Assembly: GCF_000372645.1 (NCBI RefSeq)
Contig: NZ_APMP01000001.1
Coordinates: forward strand, 540,996-604,995
Direction of reading: 5' to 3'
Length of the DNA: 64,000 nucleotides
Source of the DNA: Caulobacter vibrioides OR37
GTDB taxonomy: Bacteria; Pseudomonadota; Alphaproteobacteria; Caulobacterales; Caulobacteraceae
How positions within the stretch are numbered: the stretch's first letter is position 1; each line of letters begins with the position of its first letter. Positions 32,365 to 41,546 of the stretch are shown piece by piece. The position numbers were made by a program, and so were the translations under genes. Under the pieces are notes generated by a model that was not told the DNA's origin, did not search any database, and was given only the letters and a program-made list of their open reading frames with translations.

Positions 32365-33699
32365 TCATTCCGCCGCCTGTAGCGCCCTCGAATAACGGTT
32401 CACGGGGAAATTCAGGCCCAGGCTCTCGCGGAAGGTCGGGCCCTCATACTCGGTCCGGAAAAGCCCCCTCGCCTGCAGGATCGGCACGACCAGCTCGACG
32501 AAAGCCTCGAGCTGACCGGGCAGGCTCTCGAACAGCACGAAGCCGTCGGCGCCGCGCGCCTCGAACCATTGCTGCAGGCTGTCGGCGACCTGCTCGGGAG
32601 AACCGACGAAGTGGCCGCGCGGAGTCGCGAACCGCAGGGCTGTCTGGCGCAGGGTCAGCCCCTCAGCCTTCACAGCCTCGACGATCCGATTGACCGAGCT
32701 CTGGTTGGAGTTGGCCCCGAACTCGGCGGCTTCCAGCGGGAACGGGCCGTCGAGGTCGTGCTGGCTGAAGTCGTATTCGTTGAACGGCCGCGCCAGCATC
32801 GACAGCGCGTTGTCGATCGACACCAGCTCGATAAGCTCCTGATACTTGGCCTCGGCTTCCTCAGCCGTGCGTCCGACAACGGGCCGCGCGGCGGGCAGGA
32901 CGTTGAGCTGATCCGGATCACGCCCGAACGCCGCCGCGCGGGCCTTGATGTCCTTGTAGTAGGCCTGGGCGGCGTCGAGATCCTCGTGCGAGACGAAGAT
33001 CGCGTCGGCCCGGCGGGCGGCGAAGGCCTTGCCGTCCTCGGACGCGCCGGCCTGGAAGATCACCGGCTGGCCCTGCGGCGAGCGGCTGATGTTCAGCGGC
33101 CCTTTCACCGAGAAGAACTCGCCCTTGTGGTTCAGGGTGTGCAGCTTGGCGGGATCGAAGAACTGGCCGCCCTTCTTGTCGAAGGTCAGGGCGTCGTCCT
33201 CCCAGGAGTCCCAAAGCCCCTGCACGACATCGAGATATTCGCCGGCCAGACGATAGCGGACGTCGTGGGCGTAGTGTTTCTCGCGGCTGTAGTTGGCCGC
33301 GCTGCCTTCCAGCCACGAGGTGACGACGTTCCAGCCCGCGCGGCCGCCGCTGATGTGGTCGAGCGAGGCGAACTGGCGGGCGACGTTGAACGGCTCGCTG
33401 TAGCTGACCGTCAGGGTGCCCACGAGGCCTATGTTGTTCGTCGCGCCCGCCAGGGCCGACAGGATCGTCAGCGGCTCGAAGCGGTTCAGATAGTGCGGGC
33501 TGGATTTCTCGGTGATGTAGACGCTGTCGGCCACGAACAGGAAGTCGAACTTGCCGGCCTCGGCCACCTGGGCCTGGCGCTTGTAGAACTGGAAGTTCGT
33601 GCTGGCGTTGGGCTGGGCGTCCGGATGACGCCAGTCTCCCCAGCCGGGGCCGACGCCGTGCAGGATGAAGCCGAGTTTCAATTGACGCTGAGCGGTCAT
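32365..33699 (-). CDS. FMNH2-dependent monooxygenase, NtaA/SnaA/SoxA type
   Basis: Luciferase-like monooxygenase, 444 aa, of the nitrilotriacetate monooxygenase component A / DszA family. Typical features are the N-terminal [35 protein letters not shown], the [14 protein letters not shown] motif and [19 protein letters not shown]. Members use reduced flavin to cleave C-S or C-N bonds in sulfones, sulfonates or aminopolycarboxylates. It is the last gene of the TonB receptor-binding protein-flavoprotein-ferredoxin-peroxiredoxin operon. The flavin reductase encoded at 54411-54929 could serve it. Confidence 0.92.
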   Translation of the reverse strand: MTAQRQLKLGFILHGVGPGWGDWRHPDAQPNASTNFQFYKRQAQVAEAGKFDFLFVADSVYITEKSSPHYLNRFEPLTILSALAGATNNIGLVGTLTVSYSEPFNVARQFASLDHISGGRAGWNVVTSWLEGSAANYSREKHYAHDVRYRLAGEYLDVVQGLWDSWEDDALTFDKKGGQFFDPAKLHTLNHKGEFFSVKGPLNISRSPQGQPVIFQAGASEDGKAFAARRADAIFVSHEDLDAAQAYYKDIKARAAAFGRDPDQLNVLPAARPVVGRTAEEAEAKYQELIELVSIDNALSMLARPFNEYDFSQHDLDGPFPLEAAEFGANSNQSSVNRIVEAVKAEGLTLRQTALRFATPRGHFVGSPEQVADSLQQWFEARGADGFVLFESLPGQLEAFVELVVPILQARGLFRTEYEGPTFRESLGLNFPVNRYSRALQAAE

Positions 33700-33713
33700 G
33701 ACAAATCTCCGAT

Positions 33714-34385
33714 CTATTCGGCGGGAACCAGGGTGATGTCGCGGACGGCCTCCAGCACGGGCTCGGCCTCGGTGCGGACCAGCCAGTCGGGGCTGACGTC
33801 GACGAAGCGGACGACGCGCTCATGGTCGATGATGACGACGGCTGGTTGGGGCAGCTCCCAGGTCCCCGTGCCCGTGGTCTCGCCGATGAAGGCGCCCTTG
33901 GCGCGTTGGGCCGACTGGCTGGCCTCGTCGGCGGTGTAGAGAATGCCAAACCGGCGACCGAGGGCGTTGCCCAGGTCGGAGGCGACCTTGAAGCTCAGGC
34001 CATGGCGGATCTTAATGTCCACGAGCCGCTCGGGGACCTGCGGACTAACCGCCACGAGCGTCGCGCCCAGGTCGCGAAGGCCCGGCGCCAGGCGCTCTTC
34101 GTAGTACGGCAGCGCGATGTTGCAGGCCGGACACCCGGCGAAGCGGAAGAACACCAGCACCGCCGGGCCGCGCTCCAGCAGCCGCTCCAGCGACAGGTCG
34201 CCGCCTTCGACGTCCTTCAGGACGAAGGACTCAAGACGCTGGCCGACCTGGACCCAGCGCGCGGCATCGGCGGTCTCCACCAGAGTGCGCCTCTGATCGA
34301 CATTGATCTTCAGGGCGGCCGGATCCCAGGTGCGCTCGCGTTCGGCGTGGAGATCGGCCAGGCGCTCCTTCAGGCTCTTGCTCAT
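33714..34385 (-). CDS. Peroxiredoxin-like AhpC/TSA family protein
   Basis: Thioredoxin-fold protein, 223 aa. The active site [19 protein letters not shown] has a CxxC pair at the peroxidatic position; the fold continues with [12 protein letters not shown]. It belongs to the group annotated as peroxiredoxin-like or bacterioferritin comigratory-like proteins. The start overlaps the ferredoxin stop (ATGA). In a locus rich in flavin oxygenases it may remove peroxide from uncoupled turnover or handle sulfur intermediates. Confidence 0.88.
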   Translation of the reverse strand: MSKSLKERLADLHAERERTWDPAALKINVDQRRTLVETADAARWVQVGQRLESFVLKDVEGGDLSLERLLERGPAVLVFFRFAGCPACNIALPYYEERLAPGLRDLGATLVAVSPQVPERLVDIKIRHGLSFKVASDLGNALGRRFGILYTADEASQSAQRAKGAFIGETTGTGTWELPQPAVVIIDHERVVRFVDVSPDWLVRTEAEPVLEAVRDITLVPAE

Positions 34386-34780
34386 CGGATATCCTCGTGG
34401 CGAGCGGTGTTGGAGGGGTTTTGGGCGGCGGCGGTTTCGATCGCCAGCAGGCGAGCGCGCTCGAAGATCGCCCCCATCCGCCAGTGTTGGTTGGTGTGGG
34501 TGGCGGCGTGCTCGCCCCAGCCGTGGTCGCGGCGGAAAGCGCCCATCTGGCCGGAGGCCAAGGCCTGCTCGGCGGTCACGCCAATCACCCGATCGACCTC
34601 GGGCCAGACGAACAGGGCGTCGGCTGGGCAGTAGAGTTCGCACAGCAGGCAGGTCTGGCAGTCGGCTTGATGGGCGATCACCGCCTTGCCGCCCTCTCCC
34701 ACCCGCAGCACGTCGCTGGGGCAGGCCTCCACGCAATCGCCGCAGCCGGTGCAGCGGTCTTCGACGATGACCTCTATCAT
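34382..34780 (-). CDS. 2x[4Fe-4S] ferredoxin, partner of the flavoprotein
   Basis: A 132-residue iron-sulfur protein. Two cluster motifs are complete: C10-x2-C13-x2-C16-x3-C20 and C41-x2-C44-x2-C47-x3-C51. The last 70 residues are an extra C-terminal tail (with EHAATHTNQHWRMG) not found in simple ferredoxins. The tail motif and the overlap with the flavoprotein gene on one side and the peroxiredoxin gene on the other resemble the beta subunit of APS-reductase-like pairs in sulfur-scavenging loci. It probably passes electrons to or from the flavoprotein. Confidence 0.9.
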   Translation of the reverse strand: MIEVIVEDRCTGCGDCVEACPSDVLRVGEGGKAVIAHQADCQTCLLCELYCPADALFVWPEVDRVIGVTAEQALASGQMGAFRRDHGWGEHAATHTNQHWRMGAIFERARLLAIETAAAQNPSNTARHEDIR

Positions 34781-36354
34781 CAAGCGACCTCCGCTTGAGC
34801 CGGCGGCGTCTCGAAGCGTGTGAAGACGCGGTCGAGGCCTTGCGCCCGCTGGCGACTGGCCAGGCGCGCGTCGGGCGCCGGCGCGTCCTCGCGGCGGTGC
34901 ATTCCTCGGCTTTCGCGGCGGGCCAGGGCCGCCGCCTTGCTCCAACGTCCGGCCGCCACCAAGGCGGCGGCCTCCCGAAGGCGCAGCGCCGCCCTCCCCT
35001 TCGCCTGGCCATGATCGGATAGTTCACGCCAGACGCCGTCCAAGCGCTCCAAGGAAGCCGTGAGCGCCTCGCCGCGTCGGAAGATGTTCTTGTCGTAGGC
35101 GTTGAGCTCCTCGCGCACCGCCTGGATCGCGCCGGCGGCGTCAAAGTCGCCGGCCTTGCGACGGGGTGAGAGGCCGGCCTGTCCCGTCGCGATCACCAGG
35201 GCGTCGGCGCGAGCTCCGAGCGCCCTTGCGCGCCTGGCCGCCGCCGCGCCCGCCCATTGGCCGGACGACAGCGCCCAGGAAGAGTTGACCGCGCCCCCGC
35301 CGGAGATGGCGCCGGTGACGAGCTCGCGGCTGGCGGCGTCGCCGGCGACATAGAGGCCGGAAACCGCTGTCTGGCAGTCCTGGTCGTCGACCCGGAGCCC
35401 GCCGATCCCGCGCACGGTGCCTTCGGCGTGCAGAGTAACCTCGAAGCGGTCGCGATAGGCGTCGATCCCCATGCGGTCGAACGGCAGGACGAAGTTCGGC
35501 TGCACCTGGGGCATGATCGCCCGGATGTCTTCGGGCACGCGATCCAGCCGGCAGAAGAGCGGCCCCCTCAGCAGCGCTCGCGCCAGGTGCGGCGTGACGT
35601 CCGGTCCGTTCGGAATGTCGAGTTCGTTGTCGTCGGCGTCGAACCAGCGGGCGAAGCTGTAGGCCATCGAGCGGGCCATGTTCGTGCCGGCGACGGATGG
35701 GGTGTAGTAGTTCGAGAGCTCCATTCCGGAGAGGTCGGCGCCCGCCTCCGCCCCCATCAGCAAGCCATCGCCGGTGTTGGTCGCCGCGCCCAGCAGGCGG
35801 GATGCGAAGGCGACTCCGCCGGTCGCGATGACCACGGCGCCCGCGCGAATGGTCCAGGGTGTCTCGCCGCGTAGTGAGAGCCCCGTGGCTCCGGCGATCG
35901 AGCCATCGCCATGCCGCAGCAGCTGCAACGCCGGGTGGTGGTCCAGAATGCGAGCCCCGGACGCCAAGGCGTAGGCGCGCATCGCCGCCATGTACTCGGG
36001 CCCGCGCAGAGCGCGATGCTGGACCTGGCCCGCCTCGTCGGTCGAGAAATCGTAGTAGGCCGAAAGCTTGGGCAGGCTGGTCCAGGTCAGATCGAGGATG
36101 CGTCGCATCCACTCGGGGTCGCCCAGCCCCAAGGCGCGCTGCACACGGTCGGCGACGGCCGCCTCGCGCCGCTCGGGCGGGACCCACCAGTGGCCGGGAC
36201 CGGCGGTGGCGGTGACGCCGCTAGTCCCGCAATAGCCCTTGTCGACCAGGACGACGTCCGCGCCAGCTTGAGCCGCCGCCACGGCCGCCCAGGCGCCAGC
36301 AAGGCCGCCGCCGATCACCAGAACGTCCGTCGCGAGAGACAGGGGCTCGCTCAT
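34780..36354 (-). CDS. FAD-dependent oxidoreductase, APS reductase / fumarate reductase-like
   Basis: Flavoprotein of 524 aa related to the alpha subunit of adenylylsulfate reductase and fumarate reductase. N-terminal FAD motif VLVIGGGLAGAWAAVAAAQ with GYCGTSGVTATAGPGHWW, a central ATGGVAFASRLLG and the C-terminal GLYVAGDAASRELVTGAISGG. Its stop abuts the ferredoxin start and its start overlaps the binding protein stop (ATGA). Pairs of this kind are recurrent in organosulfur utilisation loci and are thought to reduce or oxidise a sulfur compound; the actual reaction here is not known. Confidence 0.88.
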   Translation of the reverse strand: MSEPLSLATDVLVIGGGLAGAWAAVAAAQAGADVVLVDKGYCGTSGVTATAGPGHWWVPPERREAAVADRVQRALGLGDPEWMRRILDLTWTSLPKLSAYYDFSTDEAGQVQHRALRGPEYMAAMRAYALASGARILDHHPALQLLRHGDGSIAGATGLSLRGETPWTIRAGAVVIATGGVAFASRLLGAATNTGDGLLMGAEAGADLSGMELSNYYTPSVAGTNMARSMAYSFARWFDADDNELDIPNGPDVTPHLARALLRGPLFCRLDRVPEDIRAIMPQVQPNFVLPFDRMGIDAYRDRFEVTLHAEGTVRGIGGLRVDDQDCQTAVSGLYVAGDAASRELVTGAISGGGAVNSSWALSSGQWAGAAAARRARALGARADALVIATGQAGLSPRRKAGDFDAAGAIQAVREELNAYDKNIFRRGEALTASLERLDGVWRELSDHGQAKGRAALRLREAAALVAAGRWSKAAALARRESRGMHRREDAPAPDARLASRQRAQGLDRVFTRFETPPAQAEVA

Positions 36355-37298
36355 GACAGCGTCCCGTTGAACGAGGCGTCGAACGCGCCGGCGGGATCGC
36401 GCGCGCCGCTGATCGCCCCGCCCGCGCGGAAGCGGTCGAGCACCGCTCTGGATTCGGCGACCGAGGCCTCGCCGATCGGCGTCGGCAGCAGGCGGTAGTT
36501 GCGCACCGTGTAGAGGGCGATCTCCTCCGACAGCCCTGTCTCGCGCGACAGCACCTTGGCGAAGGCCTCCGGATTAGCGGCCGCCCAGCGACGAGCCTTG
36601 GCCAGGCGTCGCAGAAAATCCTCGACCTGCGGACGCTTGTCGGCGATGGCCCGCTCGCTGGCTGCCTCATAGCCGAAGCCGCTGATCACGCCCGTCCCAT
36701 CGGCCAGGATCCGGGCCGCGTCATGCAACCTGGCCAGGGCGATGTAAGAGCCCCAGGTGACCCAAGCGTCGATCGATCCCGCCGTGAACGCGGCCTTGGC
36801 GTCGCCGGGCGTCAGATAGACCAGCGTCACGTCGGCGGGCTTGAGCCCGGCGTTCTCCAGCACCCGCAGGAGCAGATAGTGGCCGATGGAGCCGCGCCCC
36901 GTGGCGATCTTGCGCCCTTTGAGATCGGCGGGGGTTGCGATCGGCGAGTCCTTGCGGACCAGGATCGCCGTTCCGGCGCCCCCGCTTTGTCCCGCCTGCA
37001 CGGCCTTGATCTTAGCGCCGCCCGCATAGGCGAAGAGGAACGGCGCGTCGCCGGCTTCGCCGAGATCGATCGCGCCGGCCGACAAAGCTTCGAGAAGCGG
37101 CGCCGCGGCGGGGAATTCGCTCCACTCGACGCGGTAGGTCGCGCCCTCCAACGCGCCCGACGCGAGCAGGATCGCCTTGGCGCCGCCGCGCTGGCTGCCG
37201 ACCTTCAGGACCGGCTGGCCGCTACCCTTGGCGCACGCCGCGAGCGAGGCGGCGAGCCCCCCGAGGGCGAGACCGGCGATGAGCTGACGTCTGTCCAT
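36351..37298 (-). CDS. ABC transporter substrate-binding lipoprotein, SsuA/NrtA type
   Basis: Periplasmic binding protein, 315 aa, with a lipobox ending LAAC at Cys22 after a twin-arginine-like start (MDRRQLIAG). The family motif SLAACAKG, then EGATYRVEWSEFPAAAPLLEAL and GEAGDAPFLFAYAGG matches aliphatic sulfonate and taurine binding proteins. Starts 10 bases after the TonB receptor stop. There is no permease in this operon, so it likely delivers to the permease and ATPase encoded at 42507-44116, which has another binding protein in its own operon. Confidence 0.9.
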   Translation of the reverse strand: MDRRQLIAGLALGGLAASLAACAKGSGQPVLKVGSQRGGAKAILLASGALEGATYRVEWSEFPAAAPLLEALSAGAIDLGEAGDAPFLFAYAGGAKIKAVQAGQSGGAGTAILVRKDSPIATPADLKGRKIATGRGSIGHYLLLRVLENAGLKPADVTLVYLTPGDAKAAFTAGSIDAWVTWGSYIALARLHDAARILADGTGVISGFGYEAASERAIADKRPQVEDFLRRLAKARRWAAANPEAFAKVLSRETGLSEEIALYTVRNYRLLPTPIGEASVAESRAVLDRFRAGGAISGARDPAGAFDASFNGTLS

Positions 37299-37308
37299 CG
37301 CGCCCTCC

Positions 37309-39981
37309 TCAGAACCGCTGAGTCAGGCGGGCGTAGTAGTAGCCGCCGGTGATGCCGAAGGGCGAGAAGGTCCCGAACTGCCCTGTCCCCTGGTCGGTGT
37401 TGATGATCCCGATCTTGTCGGGATGCTTGTCGAACAGGTTGTTGGCGCCGATGGCGATATTGGTCGCCTCTCGGACCTGCCAGCCGATATCGAGGTCGGT
37501 GATCCACTTCGGACTGAAGGTGCGGTCCAGGCTCGCCGAGGTTCCCGCCTCGGTGTAGCGGCCGTAGCGGGTGTTGCGCAGGCCGACATTCCAGGCGCCA
37601 CGCAGCCATTGGGCCCCAAGAATGATCTTCTCTCGCGGCGTGCCGACGGTCAGGTCGGCGATCTTCTGGCGGTCGAACAGGACGAGGTTCGGATTGACCG
37701 CCTTGAGCACCGCCGGCGTCGCCTTCAACTTGGTGATCTTGGTCTTGTTGAAGGCGTAGGCCGCGTTGAGATTCAGGCGACCGAGCTCGCCCAGATTGAC
37801 GCCATATTCGGCGACGAAATCGGTCCCGGTGGTGCGGGTCGAGACGGCGTTGGTGTAGTAGGTCGCCGTCAGGCCTTGCGGGAACCTGGCCAGCAGCGGC
37901 GCCAGATCCGCGCGCGACGCCAGCTGGGTGACCGAAAGGTCGAGATTGCTTGTGTCGACGATCCGGTCGTCGATGTCGATCTGATACGAGTCCAGCGTCA
38001 GCCGAAGGCCCGCGAACGGCTCGGCGGTCAGGCCGAAGCTATAGTTGGTCGACGTCTCCGGCTTCAGCGGCTCGGCGCCCAGGGCCTTCGCCTCGACGCT
38101 GTCGGTGCGTAGCACCTTGGTCGGGAAGGTCAGGTACTCTCCGGGCGTGCACGGCGCGCCACGGAAGATGTTGTTGGGCGCGGCGGCGCAGAGGCTGCCG
38201 TTGATCGTCGAGGTCGCGAAGATGGTCTGGCCCAGCGACGGCGCGCGAAAGCCGTTGCTGACCGTGGCGCGCACGGCGTAGCCGGGCAGGAACTCCCAAC
38301 GCGTCGTCAGCTTGCCGCTGGTCGTGTCGCCCACGCCCTTGCCGTAGCGCTCGTAGCGTCCGGCGACGCCGACGTACCAGGTCCTGGTCAGGTTGGTCCC
38401 GAGATCGACATAGGCCGCGCCGCTGTTGCGGCTGGCCGAGCCGGCGTCCTCGGGCGCCGTGCCGGCGTAGGAGGCCAGGCCTGGGTTCGGCCGGAGGCCC
38501 GCGAACGGCTGGCCGGCGGGGATCACGTAATTTCCGACGATGTAAGAGGCCTCGTCCCCGGCCTCGATCAGGAACCGCTCATAGCGGTGCTCAAGGCCCC
38601 AGGAGACCTGCAGCGGATTCTTCAGCCAACCGGTGATCTCGCGCGTTACATCGAGATTGTTGGTCCACTGCCGGAACTCGTGGGTTGAGAGATGGAAGTA
38701 GGTCGGGCTGGACGGTCCCAGCGTGGCGTTCAGCGTGTTCTCGCCGTCGAGCTGCGCGTGGTCCTGAGCCAGGGTGGTCGACAGGTCCCAGTCCCAGCCC
38801 GCCGTCTCGCCCCGCGCGCCGAAGCTGCTCTGGAAATCCAGTTCGAAGATCCGGCGCAGCGCGTTGAAACCGTCGGGATAGACCTCCGGCAGCGAGTTGC
38901 GGTTCAGCGGCCGTCCCGCCGTGACGCCCGTGACCGGCGCGAGGTTCGGCAGGAAGCTGCCGGTATTTTTCTTGGACGACCGATGGCTGAGCGTCCCGGA
39001 GGCGTAGAGCTTGAGATCCCGCCACGGCAGTTCGGCGTTGTAGGACGCCGCCAGGATGTCCTCCTCGCCCGGCCCATAGCTCCTGCCCCAGAAGTAGCGG
39101 TCGGCCGTGGCGTCGCGCGGATCGGGCGTCACCGTGGTCACGCCGTTCACGGTGCTGACCGTGGGCTGGTAGATGTACTGGGCGCGCGAGGGGACGGACC
39201 GGCTGGCGGCCTCGTTGTTCTTCCAGTTCAAGGCCAGATGCAGGAAGCCGCCGTTGTCGCCCAGCGGCCGTCCCCAGTTCAGCGTCGCCGATCGAGTGTC
39301 GCCATCGCCGAGATAGTTCTGCCCGCCGGTGTAGCTGAACGAGCGCTCGTCGACGTCGTCCTTGAGGATGATGTTCACGACGCCAGCGATCGCGTCCGAG
39401 CCGTACTGCGCCGAGGCGCCGTCGCGCAGCACCTCGATCCGCGCGATGGCCGAGGCCGGAATGAAGTCGAGATCGACCGGAACACCGCCGCGCCCCACGC
39501 GCGCCAGATTGTTGATCAGCGCCGTGGTGTGGCGGCGCTTGCCGTTGACCAGGAACAGAGCCTGGTCGCCGTTCAGGCCGCGCAGGGTGATGGCGCGCAC
39601 CGTCCACGAGGTGCCGCCGCCATTGACGCCCGGCAGGTTGAACGACGGGATCAGGGTGTTGAGCACCTCCTTCAGCCCGACCTTGCCGGTGGTCAGCAAC
39701 TGCTCGCCCCCGATGACGTCGACCGGCGCCGGGCTGTCGGCGACCGTGCGGCGAGCGCCGCGCACGCCGGTGACGATCACGCCCTCGACGGCGTTGGCGC
39801 CCTCGGAGTCCGCGACCGCGGCCGGAGCCGCCGCCGTGGTTTCGGCAGCTTGGCCGGGTCCCGCGATGGCGGCGACCGAGGCGCAGGCCAAAAGCGCGGC
39901 GCGCCATCGAGACGTGTTGAAGCGTTCAGGCAAGATCAAAGAACTATCCCCCACCCGCTCCCGCGGGCGTTCCATGGTCAT
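37309..39981 (-). CDS. TonB-dependent outer-membrane receptor of the sulfur locus
   Basis: An 890-residue receptor from ATG at 39981; an ATG two codons downstream and a GTG near the VGDSSLI segment are alternatives. Signal peptide (ALLACASVAAIAGPGQAAE), plug with EGVIVTGVRGARRTVADSPAP, FLVNGKRRHTTALI, RIEVLRDGASAQYGSDAIAG and a long barrel ending YYARLTQRF. It heads the operon ending with the NtaA-type monooxygenase, so it most probably takes up an organosulfur compound too large for porins. The plug is similar to that of the receptor at 26354-28636. Confidence 0.93.
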   Translation of the reverse strand: MTMERPRERVGDSSLILPERFNTSRWRAALLACASVAAIAGPGQAAETTAAAPAAVADSEGANAVEGVIVTGVRGARRTVADSPAPVDVIGGEQLLTTGKVGLKEVLNTLIPSFNLPGVNGGGTSWTVRAITLRGLNGDQALFLVNGKRRHTTALINNLARVGRGGVPVDLDFIPASAIARIEVLRDGASAQYGSDAIAGVVNIILKDDVDERSFSYTGGQNYLGDGDTRSATLNWGRPLGDNGGFLHLALNWKNNEAASRSVPSRAQYIYQPTVSTVNGVTTVTPDPRDATADRYFWGRSYGPGEEDILAASYNAELPWRDLKLYASGTLSHRSSKKNTGSFLPNLAPVTGVTAGRPLNRNSLPEVYPDGFNALRRIFELDFQSSFGARGETAGWDWDLSTTLAQDHAQLDGENTLNATLGPSSPTYFHLSTHEFRQWTNNLDVTREITGWLKNPLQVSWGLEHRYERFLIEAGDEASYIVGNYVIPAGQPFAGLRPNPGLASYAGTAPEDAGSASRNSGAAYVDLGTNLTRTWYVGVAGRYERYGKGVGDTTSGKLTTRWEFLPGYAVRATVSNGFRAPSLGQTIFATSTINGSLCAAAPNNIFRGAPCTPGEYLTFPTKVLRTDSVEAKALGAEPLKPETSTNYSFGLTAEPFAGLRLTLDSYQIDIDDRIVDTSNLDLSVTQLASRADLAPLLARFPQGLTATYYTNAVSTRTTGTDFVAEYGVNLGELGRLNLNAAYAFNKTKITKLKATPAVLKAVNPNLVLFDRQKIADLTVGTPREKIILGAQWLRGAWNVGLRNTRYGRYTEAGTSASLDRTFSPKWITDLDIGWQVREATNIAIGANNLFDKHPDKIGIINTDQGTGQFGTFSPFGITGGYYYARLTQRF

Positions 39982-40058
39982 CGGCGTTCGGCTCCGCCCC
40001 TTGGAGCGTCGACACGGCGACCATGGCGCGGGGCGGCCAACCTCGCGATGGAGTATTT

Positions 40059-40080
40059 CTCTGAGCAAAATCAGAGTTTT
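40059..40080. promoter_or_regulatory. Inverted repeat in divergent promoter
   Basis: CTCTGA-GCAAAA-TCAGAG followed by TTTT, in the AT-rich region between the TonB receptor and the plus-strand flavoprotein gene. It could be an operator or a terminator-like hairpin. Confidence 0.35.
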
Positions 40081-40097
40081 ATATATCTTTTGTCATC

Positions 40098-40112
40098 ATA
40101 AGACGCTTGAGG
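40098..40112. promoter_or_regulatory. Shared ATAAGAC-motif, copy 1
   Basis: ATAAGACGCTTGAGG; 13 of 15 bases match ATAAGACCCGTGAGG at 42403-42417 in the other divergent promoter of the sulfur locus. Possible site of the local LysR regulator. Confidence 0.4.
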
Positions 40113-40193
40113 CGCGCGCATATCCGCGAAGGCGACTTGTCTTGGGCGAGGCGATCGCGCACAAAATCCCAGTAAATTTATAGAGTTTCGATC

Positions 40194-41546
40194 ATGGACC
40201 GCTCTCCAACGCCGATCATCGCCGTCGTCGGGGCGGGCTTCAGCGGGGTCATGACCACCCTCAACCTGCTGGCGCGAAGCCGCGCGGCGAAGGTTCTGCT
40301 TTTCGAAAAGCGCGCGCCCGTGGGTCTCGGCGCCGCCTATTCGACCCACAATCCGAGCCACAAGCTGAATGTGCGGGCGGGCAATATGAGCGCTTGGCCC
40401 GATCGCCCGGATCACTTCGTGACCTGGCTTGCCGGTCAGGGCCTGGACGTCGGTCCCGGCGGCTTCGCCAGTCGCGCCGACTATGGCCGCTATCTTCAGG
40501 CGCAGATCGCGGAGATCGCCGAAGGCCCCGAAGGCCTGGGTCGCCTCGTCGTCAATCCGGATGCGATCGTCGGCGTCGCGCCTTCAGGGCAAGGCTGGCG
40601 GCTGACCACGGCCCTTGGCCGGCGCTACGACGCGGACGCGGTGATCCTGGCTTTGGGCAATCCGCCGCCCTCGCGGCCGCAAGGCGTCGATGAGGCCGTC
40701 GCCGCGTCAGAAGCCTATATCGCCGACCCCTGGCGATGGCGCGCCAGCGAATTGCCGGAAGGCTCGGTCATGCTGATCGGCACGGGCCTGACCATGGTCG
40801 ATGTCGCCCTGTCGCTGGACGACGCCCAGCCGGGCCGTCCGATGCTGGCCTTGTCGCGGCGAGGCCTGGCGCCGCTGCGCCACAAGGGCGCGCCGAGCCC
40901 CTGCCCCGCGCCGCCGAGCGACCTGTCGCCGGTGGCGCTGATAACCTGGCTGAAGCACGCCGCGCGCGAGCGCGGTTGGCGCACGGCGGTCGACGCCGTC
41001 CGCCCCGTGACCCAGGCGTTGTGGCGAAGCTGGTCATCGCGCCGCCGGCAGGCGTTTCTGCGCCATGCCCGACCCTTCTGGGACATCCACCGACACCGCC
41101 TGGCTCCGGAGGTCGCCGACCGCATCGACGCCATGCTGGCCAGCGGCCAACTGGTGATCGCCGCCGGCAAGATCCGTGAAATGCGCGTCGACGCCGACGG
41201 CCATGCGATCTGCAAGTACCGCGCGCGGGGCGGCAAGACGGGCTACGCCTTTCGGGCCGTCCGGGTGATCAACTGCACGGGGCCCACCGGCGATATCCTC
41301 GCCGCCAGCGATGACCTGGTGCGCGATCTCGTCCGGCAAGGCCTGGCGCGCCCCGACCCGCTGGGACTTGGGTTCGATCTGGACGACGACAATCGCCTGC
41401 GAGACGCCACGGGCCAGCCTAGCGCGCGCCTCTTCGCCGTGGGTCCCTCGACCCGCGCGGCCCATTGGGAGATCATCGCCGTGCCGGACATCCGGGGACA
41501 GGCGGCCGCGGTCGCGCAGACCGTTCTCGCCGATCTCGACCGCTAA
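40194..41546 (+). CDS. FAD/NAD(P)-binding protein (NAD_binding_9 type)
   Basis: Flavoprotein of 450 aa. The N terminus has AVVGAGFSGVMTTLNLLAR and the conserved GLGAAYSTHNPSHKLNVRAGNMS of the HpnW-like or FAD-NAD(P)-binding family, and a second nucleotide site near VMLIGTGLTMVDVALSL. Such proteins recur in pseudomonad and alphaproteobacterial sulfonate or sulfate-ester loci, with unknown reaction. The gene is divergent from the TonB receptor operon and overlaps the convergent LysR gene end by four bases. Confidence 0.85.
   Translation: MDRSPTPIIAVVGAGFSGVMTTLNLLARSRAAKVLLFEKRAPVGLGAAYSTHNPSHKLNVRAGNMSAWPDRPDHFVTWLAGQGLDVGPGGFASRADYGRYLQAQIAEIAEGPEGLGRLVVNPDAIVGVAPSGQGWRLTTALGRRYDADAVILALGNPPPSRPQGVDEAVAASEAYIADPWRWRASELPEGSVMLIGTGLTMVDVALSLDDAQPGRPMLALSRRGLAPLRHKGAPSPCPAPPSDLSPVALITWLKHAARERGWRTAVDAVRPVTQALWRSWSSRRRQAFLRHARPFWDIHRHRLAPEVADRIDAMLASGQLVIAAGKIREMRVDADGHAICKYRARGGKTGYAFRAVRVINCTGPTGDILAASDDLVRDLVRQGLARPDPLGLGFDLDDDNRLRDATGQPSARLFAVGPSTRAAHWEIIAVPDIRGQAAAVAQTVLADLDR

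Noticed and set aside
38692..40101. Very long plus-strand frame opposite the TonB receptor of the sulfur locus
   Set aside because: Antisense shadow of a well-supported receptor gene; no family features in the translated product.
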